From the NCBI RefSeq assembly GCF_030272615.1, contig NC_081413.1:447992538-448056537 (forward strand): a stretch of 64,000 nucleotides of DNA, written 5' to 3'. Below, piece by piece: positions 46,801 to 57,922 of the stretch. The notes under the pieces are model-generated. The model had not been told where the DNA came from and made no database searches. It worked only from the letters and a program-made list of their open reading frames with translations. Positions within the stretch are counted from its first letter, which is position 1. Each line of letters starts with the position of its first letter. Origin of the DNA: Cryptomeria japonica. Lineage: Eukaryota > Streptophyta > Pinopsida > Cupressales > Cupressaceae. The position numbers and the translations under genes were made by a program.

Positions 46801-47270
46801 CGTGAGTCGTTCACTGAACCAGTGAGCTTGGACATTTCAATTTTGCTTACCGTCCTTAGGGCTGGCACTTCCCCTGTGTTGTAGAATCTGGTGACTGCAT
46901 GAATTGCCTGTGGTGTGATGTCATGTGTTCTCTCCAAGTATATCTTATCACCATGGACTCTACTTGGAATGATCCTTATATGATCCTCTGTGAAATCCTC
47001 CAGGAAGTAAACAACATTGTGGAGCTTCTTCTTCTCCAAAATATCATACTCTGGTTTGATCTTCTTATCCTTTCCACAAAATAAACCTAACTGGGAGTGG
47101 ATGCCTAGAGACCCTAGGTCTTCAATCTTGCAATCTATGTAGTCAAAAATTCCCTCTTCTACTATCACACCAATCGGGACTTGTGATAGGGCATTATACT
47201 TAGACTTTCATTGAATTAAACTTGCAGACTCGACAAATGCACAAGAACTGGTATGAGATGCAAAAGCCAT
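43842..47270 (-). pseudogene. Element D ORF2: 1,142-codon protein of unknown function
   Basis: The start is ATG at 47268-47270 (MAFASHTSSC). One frame can be followed to TAG at 43842-43844. It has ten in-frame stops (47208, 46284, 45207, 44940, 44709, 44574, 44346, 43968, 43959, 43953, lower coordinates): seven TAG, three TGA, no TAA, and no frameshift seen. Residues 1-330 look globular (VEEGIFDYIDCKIEDLGS, TRFYNTGEVPALRT, FKFGHLLVGLFFYFQGYFP). Residues 330-690 are basic and low complexity with a folded part (LTHCQRTIKNIRRKVLHDLI). Residues 690-855 are Glu/Lys repeats, and the rest is helical. I recognise no retroviral enzyme. It sits where env-like genes occur in some copia elements, but no signal peptide or clear membrane anchor is visible. 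A captured host gene is possible. Confidence 0.7.
44712..45160 (-). repeat. Glu/Lys-rich coding tandem repeats in D ORF2
   Basis: Two repeat kinds in the protein frame: about four copies of KDEEEKKK (45000-45100), then about three copies of an 18-residue unit with EKKKEAERKKKEEED (44790-44940). On the plus strand this appears as a CTTCTTC-rich tract that opens long spurious frames. Confidence 0.85.
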
Positions 47271-47716
47271 GATAGAAATTTCAAGAACTCGAGAAATACC
47301 TTTTGAAACACATGAATTTAGGGCTTGCCAATTATCCTTCACTTCACACTCCATTGGTTGCTGAATCACCACTTTGTGTTATCCACTTGACCATTTGCAG
47401 TTTGAATTTCTCCTCTGCGATTTCTCAATTTCTCAAAATCTCCGCTCAAATCGCATTTTCGTCGCTCTTCTCTTTGAAAAAAATTTCTTCGCTTGAAAAC
47501 TGATAGTGAGAAATGATTTGAAAAATCCTTTTAAACATATTTATCAACTACCACAATTAATGTTCCTCAATTAGAGCATAAACCCTAATTTTCCTTTTTA
47601 CCATTTTCGGTCTTCTTCCAGACGACAGGTATCACATACCGGTTAAGATCTTTTATCGGTGTAAACCGGGGGTTTGAAACATTTCACTATTTTCTCCCCC
47701 TAAGCTTTTCTGAATC
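47271..47716 (-). other. Spacer between D gag region and ORF2, with PPT-like tract
   Basis: About 450 bp without coding signal. Just past the gag stop, on the minus strand, it reads AGCTTAGGGGGAGAAAATAG (47686-47705), an internal purine-rich tract like the PPT. The spacer may act as an internal promoter or leader for ORF2, which is inference. Confidence 0.45.
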
Positions 47717-48933
47717 TTAGTTTGTCGGTTCCGTGATTTCCACACTAGGTGCAGAAATCAATTCCTCTTGTAGCACCACTGGTTTCTTCTTCCAAGTCTT
47801 ATTCATGTCTGCTTGAATAGTGTCAACATAAATGTTTCCTTCTAGAGTGACCAGTATATCATCAGATATGTCCTTTCTTGATCTACAAAATCTGGCAATG
47901 TGATCCGGTTTGTTGCAGTGATAGCAGACCAATCCAGGTGCTCTCCAAGGTCCATTGTTCATGTTTCCATTCTTCCTTCTGCATGTTGCAGCAGTGTGAC
48001 CATGACATACCATACAGTTTACTCTCCATCTAATTGCCGCTTGATAGCCACCGCTTCTTTGCTGATGATTGAAGGCATTAAACCAGTTGTGATTCCGATT
48101 CACAATAGGTTCAGGACCAACTCCTTGGGTCCTCTAAGGATATCTTCTAGTGTTATTCATAATAGACCTGCATTCAGACACTCTATGCCCATACTTGTTG
48201 CATGCATAACAGTTACCATCAAATCTATAGGATCTAGGCTTATCATTTAGGAAATAAGGAAAATTGTTGTAGGCCTTACTCCTACACACATTTGCAGTAT
48301 GTCCTTCTTTAAGACAGTTGAAGCAAACAGGTTTAAACTTTTGCTTACCTTTATCCTTTGATGCTGGTTGTTTCTTTGATGTTCCAACATTTGTACCAAA
48401 GGTCTCACCTTCCTCATGACCAGAATAACCAAGTCCATTGGTATTCTTGACCGGTTTGGCAGATTCAAGCTTTTTCTCTAGCTTGACAGTGCTCTTGTTG
48501 AACTTAGCAAGTATTTCTTTTGACTCAAAGAGTTCTTTGGAAATAGCAGCATTTGTTTCTAACAGGTTTTTATTCTCAGAGATGGAAATGTTTAGTTCTC
48601 CTTGCATGGAGTTGACTAGTTAGGGCATTGATCTCTTTCTCTCACCAAATCTTTAGCTTTCCTCCAGTTCTCAAGCTCTTGACACATCTGGATAGTCAGT
48701 CCTTCCAATTCCTTTCTCAGGTTGGAGTTTGATTCATTCAACTTATTTACTTCTGCAATTAGGGCTTCCAAGTTTGCTTCATCTAAAGAACTATTTTCAG
48801 ATAGCTCCATCAGATTTTCTACATGTTCTCTCCTTTTTGCTTGAGATGCCTTGTATTTAACCATAAGATCATCATAGGCTTGCTCAGACTGAGTGAGCTG
48901 ATGAGTAAGTTCCCTTATAGAGTGTTCCCCCAT
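47717..48933 (-). pseudogene. Element D gag-like protein: coiled coil and four zinc knuckles
   Basis: The start ATG at 48931-48933 reads MGEHSIRELTHQLTQSEQ. About 105 residues of coiled coil (VNKLNESNSNLRKELEGL) end at 48616; a frame change leads to 48607-48134, with more coil (KLEKKLESAKPVKN), CFNCLKEGHTANVC and CYACNKYGHRVSEC. After one TAG (48134) the same frame continues to 47717 with CMVCHGHTAATC (two residues short of the usual knuckle) and CYHCNKPDHIARFC. It lacks the UBN2-type N-terminus present in copia A-C gag. RNA binding is expected from the knuckles. It matches the C-terminal half of some plant copia gag proteins in layout. Confidence 0.75.
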
Positions 48934-48969
48934 ATCTCTTTCCAAGTGGTTAAACTTATAGAAAGGTAG

Positions 48970-48981
48970 GCTCTGATACCA
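48970..48981 (-). other. Element D primer binding site
   Basis: On the minus strand TGGTATCAGAGC, a perfect initiator-Met tRNA primer site, two bases from the 5' LTR. Confidence 0.9.
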
Positions 48982-48983
48982 AT

Positions 48984-50109
48984 TGATGAATACTAAGAGG
49001 GGGGGTGAATTAGTATGCCAAAAATATTTGCACTTAAACACTTTACAAGACTGACAGTAAACTGGTAAAATAGTTTAGTAGACAAACCAGTTAGCACACA
49101 TGCAAACCAAATAGCAAATAATGCATTCACCCACAGAAGCACAAACACCATAACACATGAGATTTTGATGTGGAAACCCAAATGGGAAAAACCATGGTGA
49201 GATGGAACTCACAAGTAACTATCTGCAAAATAGGAACCAGACCGGTTAAGGTCAAACCGGTTAAGGTCTTACAATGTTCTTTACCAGAACAGATCTTGTT
49301 AGGAATCTCAATCTCTGTTAGGAGATAAGTCCGATTAAAGACTACCTTGCTAGAGGATTTTAGATCCACAGATGTGAACCACCTTGTTAGAGGATTTACA
49401 AAAGGCTTTTGGGCCTACCCAATTAAGGGCTATAGACTTGTCAAAGATGTGAGTAATCAAAAAGTGTTTGATCTAGCTAGTAGCATAGACTGCTTGGTTA
49501 GATCCTTGGTAGCTCATTCCTAATGCACTCCAGCATTACTTCAGTCTTCTACACATTCATATTCTCTCCAACTCCTCAATCACCTTAAACCCTAGCAACA
49601 ACATAAACTTTCGCTATTTCCACATCAACAACCTAAAACCCTAGACATGATTTCCTTATATAGGAATCTGATTTCATGTCGGTCCAATAGGATTACATAA
49701 CAATTTCCTAGGTTCAATGAACCTAGACATAATTGGTACCACGGCACAAAAAGGCACCGTTTAGGTGTCCGCACCATCAAACAATCGGTGGATAGTAACT
49801 CATCACAAAATTCCGGTTGGTAACTCATCACAGAGTATTACCGGTTCATACAAAATGCCGGTTTCCGGTTTGACAAAAATAAAGACTAGTAAAAATATGT
49901 TATGCCACTTTAATCCCTTGTACCACTTGGGGTCAACATGCAGCTTCAGACCGGGAAACACATTCTGCAAAACACCAATAGTCTAAAGACTATAATACAA
50001 CATATCAGTTGGAACAAATACCGGTTGTGCTCATACATATAAAGGAGATCTCAATGCAAGTGTGTGTCCATCAATGACAATCACAACATAAACATCAAAA
50101 ATGCCAATA
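48984..50109 (-). repeat. Element D 5' LTR (right copy)
   Basis: 1,126 bp; ends ATGCCAATA, where the left copy has ATGCCAACA. Shared LTR block at 49169-49201. Confidence 0.92.
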
Positions 50110-51000
50110 GGAGTATACAAGATAAATCTAATGATGTTGTTGATCTTATTCATACTGATTTGTGTGGCACTTCTAGAGTTAAAAAATTTCAAGGTGAGAG
50201 ATATTTTATGCTAATCATTGATTATTATTCTAGAATGATGTGGGTTACTTTTGTAAGGGATAAATCTAAAGCATTTGAAAAGTTTAAAATCTTTAAGGCT
50301 AAAGTGGAAACTGAGACATGACTGAATATTGAATGTTTGAGGTCAGATCATGGTGGAGAATTCACATCTAGTGAGTTTAATAACTTTTGTGAGAAGCATG
50401 GTATATGATGACAATTTTCTACTCCCCGGACACCTCAGCAGAATGGAGTTGTGGAAAGGAAGAATGAATCCATCTTGGATGCTATTAGAACAATGATGAT
50501 GGAAGCTAGTCTACCTCATATCTACTGGAGAGAAGTAGTGAGCATAATAGTTTATACATTCAAGAGAGTACATATAAAAGGAGAAACTGGTAAGACACCA
50601 TATGAATTATGGTTTGGCAATACACCTACAGTTAAGTATTTTAGAATCTTTGGTAGTAAATGTTATATCAGGAGAGATGATATCATTGGCAAATTTGATC
50701 CTAGATGTGATGAAGGCATATTTCTTGGTTATTCTAATGAAAGAAAGGCATATAGATGTTATAAAAAGAGATTGCACAGAATTGTGGAGAGTGCTAATGT
50801 CAAGGTGGATGAGTTGAATAGAGGTCAAATCAGAGCTTATGAGAAGGATTCAGTGATGAAAATCATTATATCTGAACTGGTAGCACCTTTACCAAAATAG
50901 TTTGTTGAACCAGTTACTCCAACTATATCAAAAAATTCTATAGTAACTAAAGAATTGAGAAGAGGAACAGAGAGTTAGAGGACTCCTAGGTATGTGAGAT
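50110..51000 (+). pseudogene. Copia B integrase, main part
   Basis: After element D the frame resumes with DVVDLIHTDLCGTSRV (first catalytic Asp), ERYFMLIIDYYSRMMWVTF, CLRSDHGGEFTS (second Asp) and QNGVVERKNESILDA (catalytic Glu), so all three DDE residues are present. Then come PYELWFGNTPTVKYFRIFG and IFLGYSNERKAYRCY. Stops fall near 50319 and 50407-50410 and near 50898. Integrase inserts the cDNA. Confidence 0.88.
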
Positions 51001-51900
51001 TGAATCATTCAGAAGATTAGATCATCGGGGATAAGAACAATGGAGTGATGACAAGAAGAAGACTAGAAACTAATGAGGTATGTTTAATTTCTCAAGTTGA
51101 ACCGATATTAGTAATTGAGGCATTTAAAGATGAATATTGGTTGAAAGCTATGGAAAAAGAATTAGATTAGATTGAGAAGAATAACACATGGACTTTGGTT
51201 CCCCAGCCTAAAAATAAGAATGTTATTGGAACTAAATGGCTTTTTAGGAATAAACTGAATGAGGATGGTCAAGTTGTAAGGAATAAGGCTATATTAGTTT
51301 GTAAAGGATATTCTCAGAAGGAAGGAGTTGATTATGGAGAGACTTTTGCATGTGTAGCTAGGATTGAATTTGTAAGATTATTTCTTGCCTATGCTGCCCA
51401 TAAAAACTACAAGGTTTATCAGATGGATGTTAAGTGTGCATTTTTGAATGGGGATCTTGATGAGGAAGTTTATATTGAGCAACCTAGAGCTAAAGGAAAG
51501 ATTTATATGGATTGAAACAAGCACCTAGAGCTTGGTATGCAAGGTTGGATAAATATATTTTGAAGCTTGGTTTTACTAAGGGTAATGCTGATAGAAATTT
51601 ATATTATAAGATCACTGATGATGATATAATGATTATTGAAGTACTTGTTGATAACATTATTTTTGAATGTGAAGATAAGTTGTGCATGAAATTTTCTAAG
51701 AATATGGAGAAAGAATTTGAAATGTCTATGATTGGGGAAATGAAATTTTTCTTAGGTTTGCAGATTACTTAGACTAACAAATGTATTTTCATCTGTCAAA
51801 ATAAGTATGCTAGGGAATTGTTAAAGAAATTTGGTATGGGCGATTCTAAACCGGTAAGTACTCCTATGGTTACAAGATAGAAATTGACAAGAAAAGATGT
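51001..51900 (+). pseudogene. Copia B reverse transcriptase
   Basis: RVT_2 core: [55 protein letters not shown]. At about 51480-51510 part of the sequence is missing: YIEQP runs straight into a remnant of the [12 protein letters not shown] block in another frame, so roughly 20 codons were lost. The catalytic block reads VLVDNIIFEC (YVDD altered to LVDN). FFLGLQIT ends with TAG at 51770-51772. Not functional. Confidence 0.87.
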
Positions 51901-52597
51901 TTCTACACTGATAAATCCTACAAGATACAAATCTATGATTGGAGGTCTGCTTTATTTGACTCAGACTAGACCTGACATAATGAATGCTAGTTGTATTGCA
52001 TCTAGATTTCAGAGTGATCCTAGAGAAAATCATGGGAGTGTGGTGAAAAGGATTTGTCGATAATTACAAGGTACATTAGAATATGGTGTGTGGTACCCTA
52101 AGGATGATGACTTTACTTTATGTGCATATACAGATGTTGATTGAGCTGGAGATGTTGAGGACTGGAAAAGTACTTTCGGTGGAGATTTCTTTCTTGGAAA
52201 GAATCTAGTTTCATGGATCAACAAGAAACAATCATGTACTTCTTTATCTACTGTTGAAGCTGAGTATGTTGCTACTGCTACTAACTGTACACAAGTTTTA
52301 TGAATGAAGCAAATGTTGAAGGATATCAAAGTGCATTTCACTGTACTGGTAGTTATTCACTGTGATAACTCTGCTGCTATTGACATATCAAATAATCTAG
52401 TATTTCACTCTAAGACAAAGAAAGTATCTATGAAGTATAACTTTTTAAAGGAGAAGGTGGAAGAAAATGAAGTTAGATTGGTTTATGTGAACACTAAAGA
52501 GTAAATTGTAGATATTTTCACTAAACCTTTTCCTAAAGAACCATTTGAGTACCTAAGAGACAGGTTAGGGGTTTCTGCCCCTCTGATAGAGAACTGA
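51901..52597 (+). pseudogene. Copia B RNase H
   Basis: It reads SMIGGLLYLTQTRPDIMNAS, then CAYTDVD (catalytic Asp) followed by a stop, KSTFGGDFFLGKNLVSWI, SLSTVEAEYVATATNCTQV (Glu) and VIHCDNSAAIDISNN (Asp). It ends DIFTKPFPKEPFEYLRDRL and TGA at 52595-52597. Stops near 52061, 52142 and 52501. This is the usual C-terminal end of copia pol. Confidence 0.88.
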
Positions 52598-53010
52598 CTG
52601 ATTCTTTTTGGCATAAATCTAGTATACATTATCTAAGATATTTTGCATTCCCGCATTGATGTGGGGATGCTACTGCTCAAGGGGAGTAGTTATTTTTGTT
52701 ATTCAGTGGTTTATGTTTTTACTTTGATATCTTTGTCAGATTTCTAGCATTGATGTCAAAGGGGGAGACACATTGATGTGAAAAATAAAAAGGGAGTCAT
52801 ATACATTAGGGGGAAATATATATGTGTAATTCATAGATTTATAGAGATATCATTCACAAGGGGAGTTTGGTCTTTGTTTTAGAACTTCATTGCTATATGT
52901 TTGAGTGGGAGATTGTTGGTTGTCTTCCATTGGGGGAGACTTGTTTGGCATTTCTTGGTACTTAGATGTTTTTCACATGTAGTGTTGCCATCAATGCCAA
53001 AGGGGGAGAT
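52598..53010 (+). other. Copia B 3' untranslated region and polypurine tracts
   Basis: About 410 bp between pol and the 3' LTR. GCATTGATGTCAAAGGGGGA lies at 52748-52767, TTGGGGGAGAC near 52929, and the final PPT AAAGGGGGAGAT at 52999-53010. The repeated purine modules recur in copia A, C and D. Confidence 0.75.
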
Positions 53011-54404
53011 TTGGTGGTCATTTGTTTTTCACTAGCTATTTGGATGCTTTACCAACACCCTTCTAGTCCCAGTAGGTTGAGTAGTTTCCGATTGGTTTGG
53101 ATCTGGCATGATTTGGTCTGCTATACTATGATTTGGTTATGGAATAAGCTTATTCATGATACTCATGTTCATATTCAGTAAGTTGGGTTTGGTCTGGTGA
53201 TCGAATGGTATCCTATTTGCTTGGAAGCTTGGCTTGTGGTTCCGACAAGGGTTTCATTGGTAGAGATTTTGATGAAAATATTTGATGAATTGCATAAATG
53301 GTATTGGTGTAGCTTCTGGTGGATTTTTAGGATGTTGATGGTGATCATGTTCGAGACTTGGCAGATGGAGATCATTACTTTAGCGTGTGGACCTATATTG
53401 GGTCCCGATTAATCTAGGTTATGGACCAACTTAGTGTAATGTGTGGATTGGACCTCTCGATGTGTTTTCAGGATGTCTTATGTGTTGGATATTATTTGTT
53501 TGGTCTAAGGACAACAAGTTTTATAATTATGTGATTGGTTTATTATTTGGTGGCCGACCAGATTTTTTATGGTCGAGAGATTATATATATATGATGTAAT
53601 ATCTATTAGGACCTGAAGGCAACTGAGAGGGGGGTGAATCAGTTGTCTATTAGTTTCAACCCAAATATAACTTAATCAAACTTGATGCATAATACTGATA
53701 AACCAAACTTAATGTCAGTTGATAGTTTAACAGTTAATAACAATACCAGTTAAGCTTAATGCATGAAATAGAAAGAGAAATAACATCCACAACACATAAC
53801 ACAAACATTTGTACATGGAAACCCTATAAGGGGAAAAACCATGGTGGGAAACCTTACCCACAATCAGATGATACTACTACAGATAATATGTGTGTATAAA
53901 TGGGGTATGCACATGCAAAAAGGCCAACTGCCTAAAGCTCACTGCTCAATTACAAAATGAGAGTCACACTAACTACAAGTGGATGATTAAATCCAATGAT
54001 AATGTACTCCTCAAAGTAGCATCTCCAATGTTGAATTCAGTACCGGTTAAGTTCTGATTGTCTTCTTCAAACCTTCCTTGAATCTTGAAATGATGTCTGC
54101 GTGAGTAGCTCTACTTATATTCGCATATACCAAATATCACAACCTTATAATACCTTATTTTGTCTCCTATCCTCTATCTCATAATCTCACAAATGAGATC
54201 TTACATATATACCAAAAACTAAGACCAAATGTGTAGGTCGGATTACAAATGAATCAATATGTGATGCATCATGTCAACTCAATTTATTTCCAATAATATC
54301 AAAACAATAAATCATCTCCACAACGTGTGGTGCTGATTTGGAATAGATAACGCATGTCATTCCATAACCTAGACCAATTTGCCGGTAGCCGCAAATGTGC
54401 CAAC

Positions 54405-55405
54405 TGTTGGTATCATGGATGTGTTGCATTGGTTTTGTTATTGATGTCAACACTTGAGAACACTTTGAGATCTCTGATTATGTTCACCGGCATGTTCAGT
54501 GACTTATGCACAATCACCAGTATCTAGTTCACCAGCACTGAGGATGATCTGTTATCATTTGGTTGGACACTTGGTTTTGGTGATTTTTTTATTGGTACAA
54601 TCAAGTTTTCATATTTGTTGTTACCGGCAAATAGGTCTAGATTATGGACCGCCAAGCATTATCTATTCCAAATCAGCACGAAACGTTATGGAGATGATTT
54701 GTTATTGTTGTAAATTCATTGAGCTGACATCTTGTATCGCATATTGAATCATTTGTAATTGATTTAATTGTAATATCTTAGTGATCTGACCTACACAATT
54801 GGTCTTAGGTTTTGGTATATATGTAAGATCTCATTTGAGAGATTAATGTGAGAGTGTGAAAAGGATTGTAATAAGGTATTTGTGAATATAAGAAGAGCTA
54901 TGCATGTAGACACCATTTCAAGATTCAAGGAAGATTTGAAGAAGGAAATCAGAGCTTAACCGGTACTGAATCTAGCATATGAAGATGCTATTTTGAGTAG
55001 TATATTATCATTGGATTTAACCATCCAATTGTAGTTAGTGTGACTCCCTTTTTGTGATTGAGTAGTGAGCTCTAGGCAGTTGGCCTTTCTGCATGTGCAG
55101 ACCCCATTTGTACACACATACTATCTGCAGTAGTATCATCTGATTGTGGGTAAGGTTTCCCACTATGTTTTTTCCCCTTATAGGGTTTCCATGTACAAAT
55201 AACTGTGTTATGTGTTGTGTATGTTATTTGTCTTTTTGTTTCATGCATTAAACTTTACCGATATTGCAATTAACTATTAAACTGTCTACCGACATTAAAG
55301 TTTGGTTTACTGGTATTATGCACTAAGTTTGGTTAAGTTAGTTCTGGTTTGAAATTAATAGACAACTCATTCAACCCCCCTCTCAGTTCCCTTTGAGACC
55401 TAACA
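54405..55405 (+). repeat. Copia C 5' LTR
   Basis: 1,001 bp, TGTTGGTATCATGGATG to GAGACCTAACA. Shared block at 55156-55196. Scattered differences from the 3' LTR, including a missing second copy of GAGAACACTT. Confidence 0.93.
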
Positions 55406-55407
55406 AT

Positions 55408-55420
55408 TGGTATCAGAGCT
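55408..55420 (+). other. Copia C primer binding site
   Basis: TGGTATCAGAGCT, perfect initiator-Met tRNA match, two bases after the LTR. Confidence 0.92.
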
Positions 55421-55462
55421 AAGTCCTCTTTTTGTAGAAGTTTAACAACTTGAGGAGATCCT

Positions 55463-56510
55463 ATGTCTACTAACTATTTCAGGAAGGATAATCTGAAGCT
55501 TGATGGAACCAACTATGGTATATGGAAGATTAGAATGGAGACTCATCTAAATTGCATTGGAAAGGACATATGGGATGTTACAAAGAATGGCTATGTTGTT
55601 CCTACTCAAGTTCAACCTAATCCACCAACCTTGGCTAAAGATGAAGAAAGTGATTGTAAAGCAAGAGAAGAACTTTTGAGTCCATTGTCAGATCAGCAAA
55701 TCATGGGATTATTAGACCGATCTACTGCTAATTCTATTTGGGATAAATTGGAGACATTGAATGAAGGTGATACCATAGTCAAAATTGCAAAATTGGAATG
55801 CTTCCGGGTCAGGTATGAAAATCTAAAAAATGGAAGAAGATGAAAGGATTTCTGCTTTTATGGAAAGAGTTAATGAAATTGTTTTAGGTATACAATATTG
55901 TGGAGGATCCTTAAGTGAAGATGAAATTGTTTCTAAAGTTTTAAGAGATTTGCCACCAATATACAAAATGAAAGTAACTTCTATTAATGAATTGAGAACA
56001 ATGCCTAATGCATCAGTATCTAGAAATACTTTGGTTGGAAAACTTTCAGCTTTTGAACTTGAGGAATGTGGTCCTATTGCTACAATTAAGTCAGATTTGT
56101 CTTTCAAAGCTTCATTATCTGCAGCATCATCATCATCATCTAAAAAATATGATTGGAAAGCACTCTATGTTAGAGAACTTAAAGAAATCAGAAGAGAGAA
56201 TGAAGAACTTGAAGAGCTTGAAGTGTTATTTGCAAGGAAAATGCCTAAAGGTCCAGTTGGAAGTAAGTATGAAGGTAAAGCACCATTTAAATATTTTAAC
56301 TGCAATAAAATTGGTCATATGGCATCTAGGTGTCCTGATAGACATTCAAGATTTAAAGAAGAAGCTAAAAGAACATATAAGCCTAACACTGAATATCAAA
56401 GGTACATATTTAAGAAGAATAGAGACAAATCATGTTATTATGCTGATGAAGGAGTTACTGATGATTCTGATGAGGAACTGACAAACAATGGATGGGATTT
56501 TTTGCAATAA
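55463..56510 (+). pseudogene. Copia C gag
   Basis: ATG at 55463 (MSTNYFRKDNLKLDGTNY). UBN2-type core: YGIWKIRMETHLNCIGKDI, DRSTANSIWDKLETLNEG. One extra A in a run near 55826-55831 shifts the frame, and it continues at 55830-56510 with MEEDERISAFMERVNEI. The zinc knuckle reads YFNCNKIGHMASRC, first Cys lost to Tyr. A second shift near 56500 leads into pol. Without these two shifts gag and pol would be one frame, as in copia B. Confidence 0.88.
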
Positions 56511-57790
56511 CAGAAGATCCACCGGCACCTACTATTCAACTGGTTGAGCGGGCCCTCGCAACTAAAATTGAAGAAAAGGATGAATGGATCATTGATTTTG
56601 GATGTTCACATCATATGACTGGTGATAAGAGTAAATTCTTAACCTTTCAAGAATACAATGGAGGTCTAGTAATATTTGGAGATGACAAAGCTTGTTTGAT
56701 CAAAGGAAAAGGCACTATATCTTTTGATGGTAAGCATGATACTGATAATGTTTACTATGTTGAAGGTTTAAAGCATAATCTTTTGAAAATTGGTCAATTA
56801 CTTGAAAAAGGATTTCAATTACAATTCAAGAATGGTAAATGCAAAATCATGAATAGAACTAGTTTGGAAATTGCAACCGGTAATTAGACTAGAGGTAATA
56901 TCTTTCATTTGAATAACAATGAGCAGACATGCTTGATTGCACATATTGATGAAAGTTGGTTATGGCATAAGATACTGTGTCATGTAAATTTTAATTGCAT
57001 TGTGAAGATCAGTACAACTAAGGCAGTAAGAGATTTACCTAAGATTGTTAAACCTCACAATCCAGTATGCAAGGAATGTCAATTTGGAAAAAGAGTTAGA
57101 GAAACTTTTAAGAGTATTGTAGAAAAATCCAATAATGTTCTTGACTTGATTCATACTGATTTATGTGGTCCAGCAAGAACTATAAGTTTACAAGGAGATA
57201 GATATTTTATGCTAATCATTGATGATTATTCTAGAATATGTTGGGTTACTTTTCTTAGCGAGAAATCAAAAGATTTTGGGAAATTCAAACTATTCAAAGT
57301 GATGGTAGAGAATGAAACTGGTAAGAAAGTCAAGTGCTTGAGATCAAATCAAGGAGGTAAATTCACATCTAAGGAATTTAATACATTATGTGAAGTGAAT
57401 GGAATCAGAAGACAATTATCAGCACCTTGGACACCCCAACAAAATGGAGTTGTTCAAAGGAAGAACAAAACTATTTTGGATGCAGCTAGAAGCATGATAT
57501 CATAAGCAAACCTACCTCATGTGTATTGGAGAGAAGCAGTCAATACAACTATTTATATATTCAACAGAGTTCACATCAAAGGTGAAATTGGTAAGACCTC
57601 TCATGAACTATGGTTTGGTAATATTCTTACTCTTAAATATTTCAGAATATTTGGAAGCAAGTGCTATATTAGGAGAGATGAAGGAATATTTCTTGGTTAT
57701 TTATCTAAGAGAAAGGCATATATATGTTTTAATAAGAGACTGTAGAAAATCATTGAAAGTGCAAATGTGAAGATTAATGAATAGTTTAGA
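56492..57790 (+). pseudogene. Copia C protease and integrase
   Basis: Protease: EWIIDFGCSHHMTGDKSKF, with catalytic Asp but Ser changed to Phe. LKHNLLKIGQLLEKGF follows, and a TAG at 56885. Integrase: SWLWHKILCHVNFNCIV, VCKECQFGKR, LIHTDLCGPARTI (Asp), CLRSNQGGKFTS (second Asp now Asn) and QNGVVQRKNKTILDA (Glu now Gln). So two of three DDE residues are lost. Stops near 57503, 57743 and 57782; a small deletion around 57678 removes part of the usual linker. Confidence 0.88.
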
Positions 57791-57922
57791 AGGTCTATAG
57801 ACTCTGAACCGGCAGTTGAGATTATCACAAATGAACCTCCTATAAGAACACCAATATAGAATGTTGTTCCAGTTACATAGGCATCATCTGAGAATTCTAT
57901 AGTGACTAAAGAATAACAACAA

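Larger units (their letters stand above)
42440..50109 (-). mobile_element. Element D: pol-less LTR retrotransposon with large accessory ORF (minus)
   Basis: 7,670 bp with exact duplication GGAGT (42435-42439 and 50110-50114), LTRs of 1,111 and 1,126 bp, a perfect TGGTATCAGAGC PBS and a GGGGGAGAT-type PPT. The structure is that of a copia-type element, yet no protease, integrase, reverse transcriptase or RNase H is found between the LTRs. It holds a gag-like region (48933-47717) with coiled coil and CCHC motifs, a 450-bp spacer and one long ORF (47270-43842). It must have moved with enzymes from another element. It interrupts copia B integrase. Confidence 0.9.

Noticed and set aside
43842-47270. 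Reading D ORF2 as a retroviral env gene
   Set aside because: The position fits, but no signal peptide, glycosylation-rich ectodomain or C-terminal membrane anchor is visible.
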